NCBI RefSeq assembly: GCF_023757625.1
Contig: NZ_JALGBZ010000001.1
Coordinates: 310,001-374,000 of the forward strand
DNA from: Halomonas sp. S3-1-1
Lineage (GTDB): Bacteria > Pseudomonadota > Gammaproteobacteria > Pseudomonadales > Halomonadaceae
Length of the DNA: 64,000 bases
Direction: 5' to 3'
In this document: positions 52,581 through 60,987 of the stretch, piece by piece
How positions within the stretch are numbered: position 1 is the first letter of the stretch
Layout: each line of letters begins with the position of its first letter
The notes under the pieces: generated by a model
What the model saw: only the letters and a program-made list of their open reading frames with translations
Database searches by the model: none
What the model was told of the DNA's origin: nothing
Made by a program: the position numbers and the translations under genes

Positions 52581-52596
52581 GTGCGAGTTCTCGCAC
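52581..52596. promoter_or_regulatory. 16-bp near-perfect palindrome in a divergent promoter region
   Basis: GTGCGAG (52581-52587) and CTCGCAC (52590-52596) form a 7-bp inverted repeat with a 2-nt centre between the divergent yjfI-like and cyclodeaminase-like genes, 23 nt before the latter's ATG. It may be an operator or a leader hairpin. Confidence 0.35.
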
Positions 52597-52618
52597 CCAC
52601 CGCTTTCGAGGAACGTTC

Positions 52619-53242
52619 ATGACTCATGATACAGCGCACGCCGGTGTTTGGCAGATGCCGCTCGATGACTTTCGCGACGCCCTGGCCCTAAAACCCATGC
52701 CGGGCTGCGGCGCCGCGGCCGCCGTCAGCGCAAGCGTTGGCCTGGCCCTGATACTCAAGGGGCTACACCTTGGCCAGCAGCACGCGCAAAGCGATGACCG
52801 TCAGGCGTTGATCGACGAGGGGGAAGCGTTAAAACAGGCGCTGTCGCCGCTGGCCGACGAGGACGTGGCCGCGTTCGAGGCGATGATGGCCGCGCTAAAG
52901 CGGCCCAAACGCTCATTTGATGAGAAAGCCGCCCGGCGTGAGGCCATCCACGCGGCGGCCAGCCGGGCCGTTCAGGTGCCGCTGGATACAGCTCGGCGCT
53001 GCCTGGAGGCGCTGACGCTTGGCCAACAAGCGCTTTCGCACATCGAGCCGCAGTTTGAAAGCGACGCCACCGCCGGCGCCTATCTGCTTCACGCCGCGGT
53101 TCAAGGCGTGCTGCTCAACGTCGACGCCAATCTCGACGCGCTGGGCGACGAGCAGGCCAAACGCCGCGCGCGCGCGGCGCAAGCAGCGATTCGCGAGCAA
53201 TCCCGGACGCTGATCCAGGCGTTCGAGGCGCGCTCATCATGA
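52619..53242 (+). CDS. Cyclodeaminase/cyclohydrolase (FTCD_C) family protein
   Basis: A 207-residue helical protein of the formiminotransferase-cyclodeaminase C-terminal family, which acts on methenyl- or formimino-tetrahydrofolate. The N-terminal PMPGCGAAAAVSASVGLAL replaces the usual PTPGGGSAAAL glycine-rich loop. DEDVAAFEAMMAALK, VPLDTARRCLEAL and SDATAGAYLLHAAVQGVLLNVDANL follow the family. It stands alone, with no histidine-degradation or formate genes around it, so its role may be a stand-alone cyclohydrolase or something derived. The 3' end overlaps the malonyl-CoA synthetase stop by 6 nt. Confidence 0.82.
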   Translation: MTHDTAHAGVWQMPLDDFRDALALKPMPGCGAAAAVSASVGLALILKGLHLGQQHAQSDDRQALIDEGEALKQALSPLADEDVAAFEAMMAALKRPKRSFDEKAARREAIHAAASRAVQVPLDTARRCLEALTLGQQALSHIEPQFESDATAGAYLLHAAVQGVLLNVDANLDALGDEQAKRRARAAQAAIREQSRTLIQAFEARSS

Positions 53243-54757
53243 CCGATAGGTGTTCTCGAAGCGCTGGCGCAGCTGGTTTTTCTGCACCTTGCCCATGGTG
53301 TTACGCGGAAGCTCATCGACAAAAAACACCCGCTTGGGCTGTTTGTATTTGGCCAGCCGCCCTTGAAGATGCTCGAGAATCGCTTGCTCGTCGGCTTGGG
53401 CGCCGGGCTTGAGCACGACCACGGCGGTTACGCCTTCGCCGAAATCCGGGTGGGGCAGGCCGATCACCGCGGATTCGTCGACCGCCTCGAGCTCGTCGAT
53501 CAGCTGCTCGACCTCCTTGGGGTAGACGTTGTAGCCTCCGGAGATCACCAAATCCTTGTCGCGCCCGACGATATGCACGTAGCCCTGGGTATCGCGCAGG
53601 GCCAAGTCGCCGGTGATGAAAAAGCCGTCGTCCAGTAGCTCCTCGCGGGTTTTTTCCGGCATGCGCCAGTAGCCGATGAACACGTTGGGCCCGCGCACCT
53701 GAAGGATGCCGATATCGCCGTCCTCGACATCACGGCCAGACTCGCGGTCGATGATACGGATCTCGACCCCGTCCAGCGGCATACCGACCGTGCCCGCGCG
53801 ACGCTCGCCTTCATAGGGGTTGGAGAGGTTCATGTTGGTTTCGGTCATGCCGTAGCGCTCGAGAATTGCCTGGCCGGTTTTCTCCTCGAAGGCCTGGTGG
53901 GTTTCCGCCGTGAGCGGCGCCGAGCCCGAGACGAACAGGCGCATGTTGGCCGTCGCCTCCGGGGTCAGGCGCGCATCCTGAACCAGCCGGGTGTAGAAGG
54001 TGGGAACACCCATCATCACGGTGCCCTGCGGTAGCTCCTCGAAGATCACGTCGGCGTCGAATTTGGGCAAAAACAGCATGCGGGCGCCGGCCATCAGCAC
54101 CACGTTGCAGGCGACGAACAGGCCGTGGGTATGAAAGATGGGCAGCGCGTGAATCAGCCGGTCCTCGGCGCTAAAGTGCCACGCCTTGGCCAGCGTTCTG
54201 GCGTTGGAGGCCAGGTTTTGATGGGTCAGCATGGCGCCCTTGGAGCGCCCGGTGGTGCCGGAGGTATAGAGAATGGCGGCCAGATCCCGGGAAGAGAGCT
54301 CGGCGATCTCCTCCTGCGGCGTTGCCTGCGCGGCTTTTTCCCACAGCGTGCCGTCGGCACTTTGCCCCAGGGTCTCCACCGCGGGGCAGCCGGTTTTCTC
54401 GGCGATCTCGCGCGCCTGCTCCAGCGAGGCCGGCGCGCAGACGAATAGCGCAGGCTCGGCGTCGCTCAGGAAATAGTCGATTTCATCGCCGGTGTAGCCG
54501 GTATTGAGCGGCAGGTAGACGCCGCCGATACGCAGGCAGGCAAGATACAGCAGAATCGCCTCGGGGCTTTTCTCGACCTGTACGGCCACGCGGTCGCCTT
54601 TCTTAACGCCTAGGGCGACGAGCGCACCGGCCAGGCGCGCGCTTTTATCATACGCGTCACGGTAGGTGTAGCGTCGGCCTTCGCGGGTAGTGATGAACTC
54701 GGCTTCGGCACGCGTGCTCATCGTCGCGGCAAAGGTGTCGAACAGGTTGTGGTTCAT
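53237..54757 (-). CDS. matB: Malonyl-CoA synthetase MatB
   Basis: A 506-residue AMP-forming ligase that makes malonyl-CoA from malonate, ATP and CoA. The ATP loop is ILYTSGTTGRSKGAML, then HALPIFHTHGLFVACNV, LERYGMTETNMNLSNPYEGERRAGTVGMPL (matching MatB, including the arginine that binds the malonate carboxylate), ITGDLALRD, GRDKDLVISGGYNVYPKEVE, and the C-terminal catalytic lysine in PRNTMGKVQKNQL. It is the last gene of the TRAP-matA-matB operon and overlaps matA by 4 nt. Confidence 0.94.
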   Translation of the reverse strand: MNHNLFDTFAATMSTRAEAEFITTREGRRYTYRDAYDKSARLAGALVALGVKKGDRVAVQVEKSPEAILLYLACLRIGGVYLPLNTGYTGDEIDYFLSDAEPALFVCAPASLEQAREIAEKTGCPAVETLGQSADGTLWEKAAQATPQEEIAELSSRDLAAILYTSGTTGRSKGAMLTHQNLASNARTLAKAWHFSAEDRLIHALPIFHTHGLFVACNVVLMAGARMLFLPKFDADVIFEELPQGTVMMGVPTFYTRLVQDARLTPEATANMRLFVSGSAPLTAETHQAFEEKTGQAILERYGMTETNMNLSNPYEGERRAGTVGMPLDGVEIRIIDRESGRDVEDGDIGILQVRGPNVFIGYWRMPEKTREELLDDGFFITGDLALRDTQGYVHIVGRDKDLVISGGYNVYPKEVEQLIDELEAVDESAVIGLPHPDFGEGVTAVVVLKPGAQADEQAILEHLQGRLAKYKQPKRVFFVDELPRNTMGKVQKNQLRQRFENTYRS

Positions 54758-56112
54758 TTGGAAATCTCTCCCTTGGCCAGTGTTTTTCGCGCCCGGCGGG
54801 CCAGATCGCGGACCTCGCTGGTGCAGGCCACGGCCTTTTTAGCGGTGTAGTTTTCGTGATTGCGCTCGATGTCGTCCAGCACGTAGAGGTAGTTGACCAT
54901 GAGCCCCGCCGCCTGCTGAACACCCTTGGTCGAGGTGTCGCCCAGCCAGTTGATGCGGTGAAGCTCGGCACCGTTGCCCAGATGAAAGCGCGCCACCGGG
55001 TTGAGCGGCAGCCCGCCTGGATGTTTGACATCGACCAGGTAGTGGGCCGCCAGCGGCTTGATCACCTCTTTCAAGCGCTCCTCGCGCTCGCTGTCCGCCG
55101 GCCAGCCCGGGGTGTCGAGCGTCTTGAGCGCCGCCTGAACCTCTTCCGACCAGTGAGGGCTTTGGCGCTGCTCTGAAAGCCACTGGGTAAAGCCCGGCAC
55201 CGGCGAGAGCGTGACGAAGTACTTGAGCGAGGGCAGCTCCTGTTTGAGCTCCTGCACGACCTGCTTGATCAAAAAGTTGCCAAACGAAATACCGCGCAGC
55301 CCGGTCTGGCAGTTGCTGATGCCGAAAAAGGCAGCGGTATCGGCGTTGTCCGGCTCCTTCAGGCCGCTCTCCTCACCCTTGAGAATCGGCTGGATGCGGT
55401 TGGGCAGGCCCTTGTGTAGCGCCACCTCGACGAAGATTAGCGGTTCGTCGCCGATCGCCGGATGAAAGAAGGCGAAGCAGCGCCGGTCGCGCGCATCGAG
55501 ACGGCGGCGCAGATCGTTCCAGTCCTGAATCTCGTGCACCGCTTCGTAGCGAATGATCTTCTCGAGGATCGAGGCCGGCGTATTCCAGTCGATGCGCTTG
55601 AGCATCAAAAAGCCGCGGTTGAACCAGGAGCCGAACAGGTGGGCGAAGTCCTCGTCGATGGGCGCAAGCGCTGGCTGTTCGCGCAAAAGCCCGAGCAGGT
55701 CCTCGCGCATCTTGACCAGCTCGAAAGTGCCGTCGCTTGCCAGGTTCAAACGCCGAAAAAGCTCCTGACGCCGGGGCTCGCAGGCCTCGAACAGCGCCTG
55801 AAGCGTGAGGTTGTCGCGCTCTTTCGAGTACGCCGCGTAGGCGGTGTCGATCTGCGCCGGGTCGGCGGCGAAATCCGCGGCCAGGCGCTCGAAGAAAGCG
55901 GTTTTCTCGTCGGCAGCGAGGCGCTGGTAGAGCGCCAGCGCTCTACTTGCCAGCGCAATACTCGATGCCTCGCCGTCGCTGGCCATCAAGGCGTTACATG
56001 CCTTGATCAGCTGGTGATGATCCGGCGTCGCCGCTTCCGGCTGCTTGCGCCGTAACAGCGCGTCACGCTGGGTGATGTTGTTGAAAAGCTCCTGCAGAAA
56101 CGTCATGTTCAT
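54754..56112 (-). CDS. matA: Malonyl-CoA decarboxylase MatA
   Basis: A 452-residue malonyl-CoA decarboxylase giving acetyl-CoA and CO2. The helical N-terminal domain covers about residues 1-170 and a GNAT-like catalytic domain the rest: CFAFFHPAIGDEPLIFVEVALHKGLPNRIQPIL, AAFFGISNCQTGLRGISFGNFLIKQVV, YFVTLSPVPGF and the C-terminal NPVARFHLGNGAELHRINWLGDTS. The Ser and His of the catalytic site lie in the TLSPVPGF and RFHLGNGA segments. Length and order fit bacterial MatA. It follows the TRAP large permease by 12 nt. Confidence 0.93.
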   Translation of the reverse strand: MNMTFLQELFNNITQRDALLRRKQPEAATPDHHQLIKACNALMASDGEASSIALASRALALYQRLAADEKTAFFERLAADFAADPAQIDTAYAAYSKERDNLTLQALFEACEPRRQELFRRLNLASDGTFELVKMREDLLGLLREQPALAPIDEDFAHLFGSWFNRGFLMLKRIDWNTPASILEKIIRYEAVHEIQDWNDLRRRLDARDRRCFAFFHPAIGDEPLIFVEVALHKGLPNRIQPILKGEESGLKEPDNADTAAFFGISNCQTGLRGISFGNFLIKQVVQELKQELPSLKYFVTLSPVPGFTQWLSEQRQSPHWSEEVQAALKTLDTPGWPADSEREERLKEVIKPLAAHYLVDVKHPGGLPLNPVARFHLGNGAELHRINWLGDTSTKGVQQAAGLMVNYLYVLDDIERNHENYTAKKAVACTSEVRDLARRARKTLAKGEISK

Positions 56113-56124
56113 AATGCGCCTCCT

Positions 56125-57459
56125 CTAGCCCATGATCAGATTGGGCAGCCACAGGGCGATACCGGGGAAGAGGCACAAAAGCAGGATGCCCAGCACCATG
56201 CACAGCGCGTAGGGCAGGCTTCCCAGCAGAATGTCGCGCAGCGAAATATCCGGCGCGATGCCCTTGATGATGAACAGGTTCAGACCCACCGGCGGGGTGA
56301 TCAGGCCGATTTCCAGATTGATGGTCAGGATGACCGCGAACCAGTAGGGGTCGAAGTCGGCGGCCAGAATGATCGGCAGCAGAATCGGCGCGGTCATCAC
56401 GATCACCGCCACCGGCGGCAAAAAGAAGCCGGCGACAAGCAAAAACAGGTTGATGACGCCCATCAGCACCCAGCGATTGACCTCCAGATTGGCGATCGCC
56501 TCGGCCACGGTCTGGGTGATGAACATCGACGAGAGCGCATAGGCGAACACTTCGGCGGTGGCGATCACCAGCATGATCATTACGCTTTCACGCAGCGAGT
56601 CGCGCATGATCAGTTTGATCGGCCCCACCTGCCACATGCGGTAGATGATCACCGCCAGGGCCAGACAGAGAAACGCGCCGACGCCAGCGGCCTCCGACGG
56701 CGTGGCCACACCGCCGTAAAGCGCGAATAGAATACCCGCGACCACGGCCAGGAAGGGCAGCACCCGTACCAGTGCTTTCAGGTTGGCATCGACATTCTCC
56801 TTGACCGTTTGAGTGAGCTTTTCGGCAGACGCCGCCATGGGGTTGTTATATCCGCCGGCCAGCTTGCAGGCGATCATCGTCCACACCATGAACAGCCCGG
56901 CCAGCATGAAGCCGGGTACGACGCCGGCAATGAAGAGCCGCCCGATCGAGGTCTCCGTCGAGATGCCATAAATGATCATGGTGACCGAGGGCGGGATCAG
57001 AATGCCCAGCGTGCCGCCGGCGGCGATGCAGCCCGCCGCCACGCCGTCTGGGTAGCCGCGCACGCGCATCTCCGGAATACCCATCTTGCCGATCGCCGCG
57101 CAGGTGGCCGGCGATGAGCCGGACAGCGCTGCGAAGATCGAACACGCCCCGATATTGGACACCGCGAGCCCGCCGGGCAGCCGACCCATCCAGAGATCGA
57201 GCGAGCGATAAAGATCGCGCCCGGTCGGCGAGGAGGCCACCGCCGCGCCCATCAAAATGAACATTGGAATGGCAACGAAGCCGAACTCGGCGATACGGTC
57301 GAAAAAGGTTTCACCGAAGTAGGTAAGCTCTGACGGCCCGCGGTCGTAGAGCAGGGCGAGCAGCGACACGCCGCCGAGGGCAAACGCGATCGGCGTGCCG
57401 ATCGCCATCAGCACAATCAAGCCCACCGCCACCACGATACCCAGCGTAATCGGATCCAT
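56125..57459 (-). CDS. TRAP transporter large permease (DctM/MatM)
   Basis: A 444-residue membrane protein with about twelve segments in the DctM pattern: GTPIAFALGGVSLLALL, FGFVAIPMFILMGAAV, GGLAVSNIGACSIFAALSGSSPATCAAIGKMGIPEM, GTLGILIPPSVTMIIYGI, GGVATPSEAAGVGAF and EIGLITPPVGLNLFIIKGI. It is the ion-coupled transport subunit for the substrate delivered by the DctP-type protein, predicted to be malonate. The start at 57459 has GGAGGG 6 nt upstream; the longer open frame is a shadow of the small permease gene. Confidence 0.93.
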   Translation of the reverse strand: MDPITLGIVVAVGLIVLMAIGTPIAFALGGVSLLALLYDRGPSELTYFGETFFDRIAEFGFVAIPMFILMGAAVASSPTGRDLYRSLDLWMGRLPGGLAVSNIGACSIFAALSGSSPATCAAIGKMGIPEMRVRGYPDGVAAGCIAAGGTLGILIPPSVTMIIYGISTETSIGRLFIAGVVPGFMLAGLFMVWTMIACKLAGGYNNPMAASAEKLTQTVKENVDANLKALVRVLPFLAVVAGILFALYGGVATPSEAAGVGAFLCLALAVIIYRMWQVGPIKLIMRDSLRESVMIMLVIATAEVFAYALSSMFITQTVAEAIANLEVNRWVLMGVINLFLLVAGFFLPPVAVIVMTAPILLPIILAADFDPYWFAVILTINLEIGLITPPVGLNLFIIKGIAPDISLRDILLGSLPYALCMVLGILLLCLFPGIALWLPNLIMG

Positions 57460-57461
57460 GG

Positions 57462-57983
57462 CTAGCCCTCCCCGCGCAGAATTTCGGCGACGTACTGAAG
57501 CGACAGCAATGTCGCGCCCAGCGCCATGGGTAGAAGTGCCGGCCAGAGCGTCGGGTTCCAGACCGAGCCGGTGGTCCAGCCGCCGTGAAACGCCTCGAGC
57601 ACGTAGACCCAAGCGCCGTAGGCAAGTGCGGCGCAAAAGCCCAGCCCGAAGAGCGCGGCGACCAGCTGCATCGCGCGTTTGATCACGCCCCCGAGGGCGT
57701 CGGGCAAAATGGTGATGGCGACGTGGCCGCCGGTCATCAGCACGTAGGGGCTGCCCAGCAGCATGGCGCCGGTCACGGAGAAGATGGTGAACTCGGTTTG
57801 CCAACTGGTGCTCATGCCCAGCGCGTAGCGGATGAACACCATTTGGCAGATCGCCAGCACCCCGGCGATGAAAAGCGCGCAGGCGAGATAAGCAAAAAAG
57901 CGCGAGAGCATATCCATGGAGCGGATATACCCGCCGATGACCCCGGCGCGCGCGGCGGGGCGTTGCGTCGTTGTAGTCGTCAT
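57462..57983 (-). CDS. TRAP transporter small permease (DctQ/MatQ)
   Basis: A 173-residue protein with four membrane segments (about residues 28-48, 62-80, 100-122 and 145-165) and the DctQ pattern FIRYALGMSTSWQTEFTIFSVTGAMLLGSPYVLMTGGHVAI. It stabilises the large permease. It lies 2 nt before the DctM ATG and 94 nt after the binding-protein gene. A poly-threonine start (MTTTTTQRP) precedes the first segment. Confidence 0.92.
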   Translation of the reverse strand: MTTTTTQRPAARAGVIGGYIRSMDMLSRFFAYLACALFIAGVLAICQMVFIRYALGMSTSWQTEFTIFSVTGAMLLGSPYVLMTGGHVAITILPDALGGVIKRAMQLVAALFGLGFCAALAYGAWVYVLEAFHGGWTTGSVWNPTLWPALLPMALGATLLSLQYVAEILRGEG

Positions 57984-58077
57984 AAAGGCCTCATCGAGCT
58001 AAGCGGGCGATACCCCTGGTTGGCCACTTCCTGCGTACTGACGCGCGAAGTGGCCAAGGGGGAGCGTGAGTAAGGGC

Positions 58078-59067
58078 TTACTCGACCGCTAATGCCGCAT
58101 CGATGATGGCTTGGCCGTTGGGAACGTTATCAGCGAAGTTTTTGTAGGAGGTCTCGCGGGCAATATCCAGCCAGGCGTTGTAATCCTCTTCGCTCATGCT
58201 GACGACCTCGACCCCGTTCTCCTCATAGACATCGACCATCTGCTGATCGATCGCCGCGGCCTCTTCGGCGAAGAACGCCTCGGCGGCTTCGCCGGCCTCC
58301 ATCAGCGCGTTCTGCTGGGCCTCATCGAGGCCCTGCCAGACCTGCTCGGAGATCAGAATGGGCTCGTACATGAACCACAGTGCAAAGTCGCCAGGCTGGG
58401 TCATGCAGTCGACCTGCTCAAAAAGCCGGTAGGAGATGAACGACATCGAGGAGGTGTTGGCAGCGTCGAGTACGCCGGTCTGCATGGCGGTATAGATCTC
58501 GGAGGAGGGCATCGAGGAGATCGAGGCGCCAGCGGCTTCGAGCATCTCTTCAAACGCCGGGCCCGCCGCGCGGATAATCTGGCCGTCGACCGTATCGGGG
58601 GACGTAATACACTGCTCGCTGGAGGCAAAGCCGCCGGAGAGCCAGGCGTCCGCCAGCACGCGGGCACCGCCATCGATGATCACGTCCTTGATCATCGTCA
58701 TGTACTCGGAGTCGTTGAGGCGCTGGGCGTGAGCCTGGTTGCGCACCAGCCCCGGCATCAGCGTCGCCGAAAACTCCGGGTGGCGGCCGCTGGCATAATC
58801 CAGCGGAAGGGACGTGATATCGAGGCGGCCGCGGGTAATGGCGCCCCACTGTTCGCGAGCCTTGAACAGCGACTGACCGGGGTAGACTTCGATGGTCAGG
58901 CCCACATCGGCGGCGGCCACGTCGCGGGCCATCATCTGGACCATTTCATCGCGAATGTCGCCCTGGCCACCGGGAAACTGGTGCGAGGCGCGTAGAACGG
59001 TATCGGCAGAGGCGGCGGATGCGCAGAGCGCAAGGGCGGTCGCCATCGGGAGTACGATGGGTTTCAT
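58078..59067 (-). CDS. TRAP transporter periplasmic binding protein (DctP/MatP)
   Basis: A 329-residue exported solute-binding protein. The signal peptide covers residues 1-21 (MKPIVLPMATALALCASAA, cleavage after ASA). The mature protein opens DTVLRASHQFPGGQGDIRDEM, with the conserved substrate arginine region IRAAGPAFEEML and GVLDAANTSSMSFISYRLFE. GGAGA lies ahead of the ATG at 59067; the longer frame enters the divergent promoter. Context with MatA, MatB and a GntR regulator points to malonate or a close dicarboxylate. Confidence 0.92.
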   Translation of the reverse strand: MKPIVLPMATALALCASAASADTVLRASHQFPGGQGDIRDEMVQMMARDVAAADVGLTIEVYPGQSLFKAREQWGAITRGRLDITSLPLDYASGRHPEFSATLMPGLVRNQAHAQRLNDSEYMTMIKDVIIDGGARVLADAWLSGGFASSEQCITSPDTVDGQIIRAAGPAFEEMLEAAGASISSMPSSEIYTAMQTGVLDAANTSSMSFISYRLFEQVDCMTQPGDFALWFMYEPILISEQVWQGLDEAQQNALMEAGEAAEAFFAEEAAAIDQQMVDVYEENGVEVVSMSEEDYNAWLDIARETSYKNFADNVPNGQAIIDAALAVE

Positions 59068-59120
59068 GAGGCATCTCCAACGTTTGTTTTTGTGTGTTTG
59101 GAAGCGCTTTTTAATGTTCA

Positions 59121-59133
59121 TCAGTGAGACTGA
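59121..59133. promoter_or_regulatory. Weak inverted repeat in the TRAP/GntR divergent promoter
   Basis: TCAGT-GAG-ACTGA is a 5-bp inverted repeat in the 147-nt AT-rich gap between the TRAP binding-protein gene and the GntR regulator. TTTCAGTGTG at 59151 repeats part of it. It is the most symmetrical candidate operator seen, but short. Confidence 0.3.
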
Positions 59134-59214
59134 TATATATTTCAATAGCGTTTCAGTGTGCTAATGTCAAGAAGCATGCATAACAAAAATAAGTAATAAG
59201 CACGAGGAAAAGCC

Positions 59215-59898
59215 ATGGTTTCCACCAAGCGCTCCAGCGCTCAGCGACTACGCGACAGTCTCGAAGACGACATCATCAACGGCCGACGAAAACCCGGCGA
59301 GCGGCTCGACCCGGAAGCGCTTGGCCGCGCCTTCAACGTATCGCGCACGCCGGTTCGCGAGGCCTTCCAGCACCTGGTGGCGAGCGGGCTGGTCACCGTG
59401 TCGCCCAAAAAGGGCACCTTCGTGGCAAGCGTGGGGCTTGACCGGCTCATCGAGATGTTCGAGGTCATGGCAGAGCTCGAAGGCATGTGCGCTCGGCTGG
59501 CAGCGCGGCGCATCACCGAGGCGGAGCTCGACGGTCTGCAGGCTGCCCATCGGCGCTGCGAGGCGGCGGCGCTGGCCGGCGATACCGACGAGTACTACTA
59601 CGAAAACGAGCGCTTCCACGAGTGCATCTACGCCGCCAGCCACAACACCTTTTTGGCCCTCGAGGCGCGCCAGCTCAAGCAGCGGCTCAAGCCCTACCGA
59701 CGCCTGCAGCTGCAGGTCCGCCAGCGCATGCGCGGCTCTTTGGCCGAGCATCAAACGATCGTCGATGCGATCACCCAAGGCGACGCCGCCCAGGCCGAGC
59801 AGGCGCTTTGCGAACACGTATTGATCCAGGGTGAGCGATTCAGCGATTTCGCCGCCAGCGTTCATCGCCTTCAAGCCCAGGTAGGCTCGACCGGCTAG
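59215..59898 (+). CDS. GntR/FadR-family (FCD) regulator, probable malonate regulator
   Basis: A 227-residue regulator. The winged helix is about residues 8-75 (SSAQRLRDSLEDDIINGRRKPGERLDPEALGRAFNVSRTPVREAFQHLVASGLV). The FCD all-helical effector domain follows, with metal-ligand histidines in ENERFHECIYAAS and EHQTIVDA and the last one in CEHVL. It is divergent from the malonate TRAP operon, and the 147-nt gap is shared, as for MatR of the matPQMAB system. Repression lifted by malonate or malonyl-CoA is the likely mode. Confidence 0.9.
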   Translation: MVSTKRSSAQRLRDSLEDDIINGRRKPGERLDPEALGRAFNVSRTPVREAFQHLVASGLVTVSPKKGTFVASVGLDRLIEMFEVMAELEGMCARLAARRITEAELDGLQAAHRRCEAAALAGDTDEYYYENERFHECIYAASHNTFLALEARQLKQRLKPYRRLQLQVRQRMRGSLAEHQTIVDAITQGDAAQAEQALCEHVLIQGERFSDFAASVHRLQAQVGSTG

Positions 59899-59988
59899 GG
59901 GGATGTCCCGATCGGTGGGGTGATGGTCCTTGCCGACATGGCGCCGGCGACGGACACTGGGCCGACCCTCTCGCTTCGGAGACGCCGC

Positions 59989-60987
59989 GTGACGCGCCCC
60001 ATCGCTTTCATCGCCTACCCAGACTGTCAGATGCTCGATATCAGCGGGCCCTGGCAGGTCTTTGCCACCGCCAACAAGCTCAGCGGTGAAACGCGCTATC
60101 GCTTGAGCCTCGCGGCGAGCGCCCCGGGCTTGATCACCACCAACGGCGGCCTCGCGGTAAAGGCCGACTGCACCGTGAGTGAGCTTTCGCGTCAGCCGCT
60201 GGATACGCTGCTCGTCGTCGGCGGCAGCGGCGTGATGCAGGCGCGCTTTGATCCGGCCCTGACGGCGGCGCTTTGCAAGCTGACACCCCAAGTGCGCCGG
60301 CTGGGGTCGATCTGCAGCGGGGCGTTTCTGCTCGCCGAGGCGGGGCTTCTGGACGGCTGCCGCGTGACCACCCACTGGCGCCGGGCAGAGCAGCTGGCGC
60401 GCGAATACCCGCGCCTTGCCGTCGAGCCCGACGCGCTGTATCTCGAAAGCCGCGGGCGCTACACCAGCGCCGGGGTCACGGCGGGTATCGACCTGGCGCT
60501 TTCGCTGGTCGAGGCCGACCAGGGCGCCACGCTTGCCGGGCAGATCGCCCGAGAGCTGGTGATGTTCTTGCATCGGCCCGGCGGGCAGTCGCAGTTCAGC
60601 GAAATGCTGCGGGGCCAGAGCCGCGCCGGGCCGCTCAAGCGCCTGTTGGATGTGCTTCACACCGACCCCGGCGGCGCGCACAGCCTCGAAAGTATGGCGG
60701 CGGTCATGGCGGTTTCGCCGCGCCACCTCACGCGGCTGTTCAAGCGCCACCTGGCGGTCACTCCCGGCACCTACCTGGCCCGGCTGCGCCTGGAGCAGAC
60801 GCGCACGGCGCTGCTCGACGCCCCGAACGTCTCGCTCGAGCAGCTGGCGGGGCGCTGGGGGCTTGGCGGCGCCGAGCAGCTGCGCCGGCTCTTTCAACGC
60901 CACTACGGCGTGTCGCCGTCCGTTTATCGCCAGCGCTTTCACCATGGGCGCAGCGACCCCCTTCAAGGAGATACCCCATGCCGCTAA
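59989..60987 (+). CDS. GlxA-type AraC-family regulator with DJ-1/PfpI domain
   Basis: A 332-residue regulator. The N-terminal DJ-1/PfpI-like domain (about residues 5-175) has IAFIAYPDCQMLDISGPWQVF and the nucleophile-elbow cysteine in LGSICSGAFLLAEAGLLDGCRVTTHW. The C-terminal AraC domain has two helix-turn-helices (LESMAAVMAVSPRHLTRLFKRHLAVTPGTYL and SLEQLAGRWGLGGAEQLRRLFQRHYGVSPSVYRQRF). The GTG at 59989 follows GGAGA by 8 nt; earlier starts add a non-family tail. The next gene, an MFS transporter, overlaps it by 10 nt and is the likely target. Confidence 0.9.
   Translation: MTRPIAFIAYPDCQMLDISGPWQVFATANKLSGETRYRLSLAASAPGLITTNGGLAVKADCTVSELSRQPLDTLLVVGGSGVMQARFDPALTAALCKLTPQVRRLGSICSGAFLLAEAGLLDGCRVTTHWRRAEQLAREYPRLAVEPDALYLESRGRYTSAGVTAGIDLALSLVEADQGATLAGQIARELVMFLHRPGGQSQFSEMLRGQSRAGPLKRLLDVLHTDPGGAHSLESMAAVMAVSPRHLTRLFKRHLAVTPGTYLARLRLEQTRTALLDAPNVSLEQLAGRWGLGGAEQLRRLFQRHYGVSPSVYRQRFHHGRSDPLQGDTPCR

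Noticed and set aside
56125..57804. Single 559-residue TRAP protein suggested by the longest frame
   Set aside because: The first 115 codons are an out-of-frame reading of the small permease gene; the true large permease starts at 57459 behind a good ribosome-binding site.
59248..60966. 572-codon minus-strand frame opposite the GntR and GlxA-type genes
   Set aside because: It covers two well-supported genes and their gap in antisense; the composition is that of a shadow frame.
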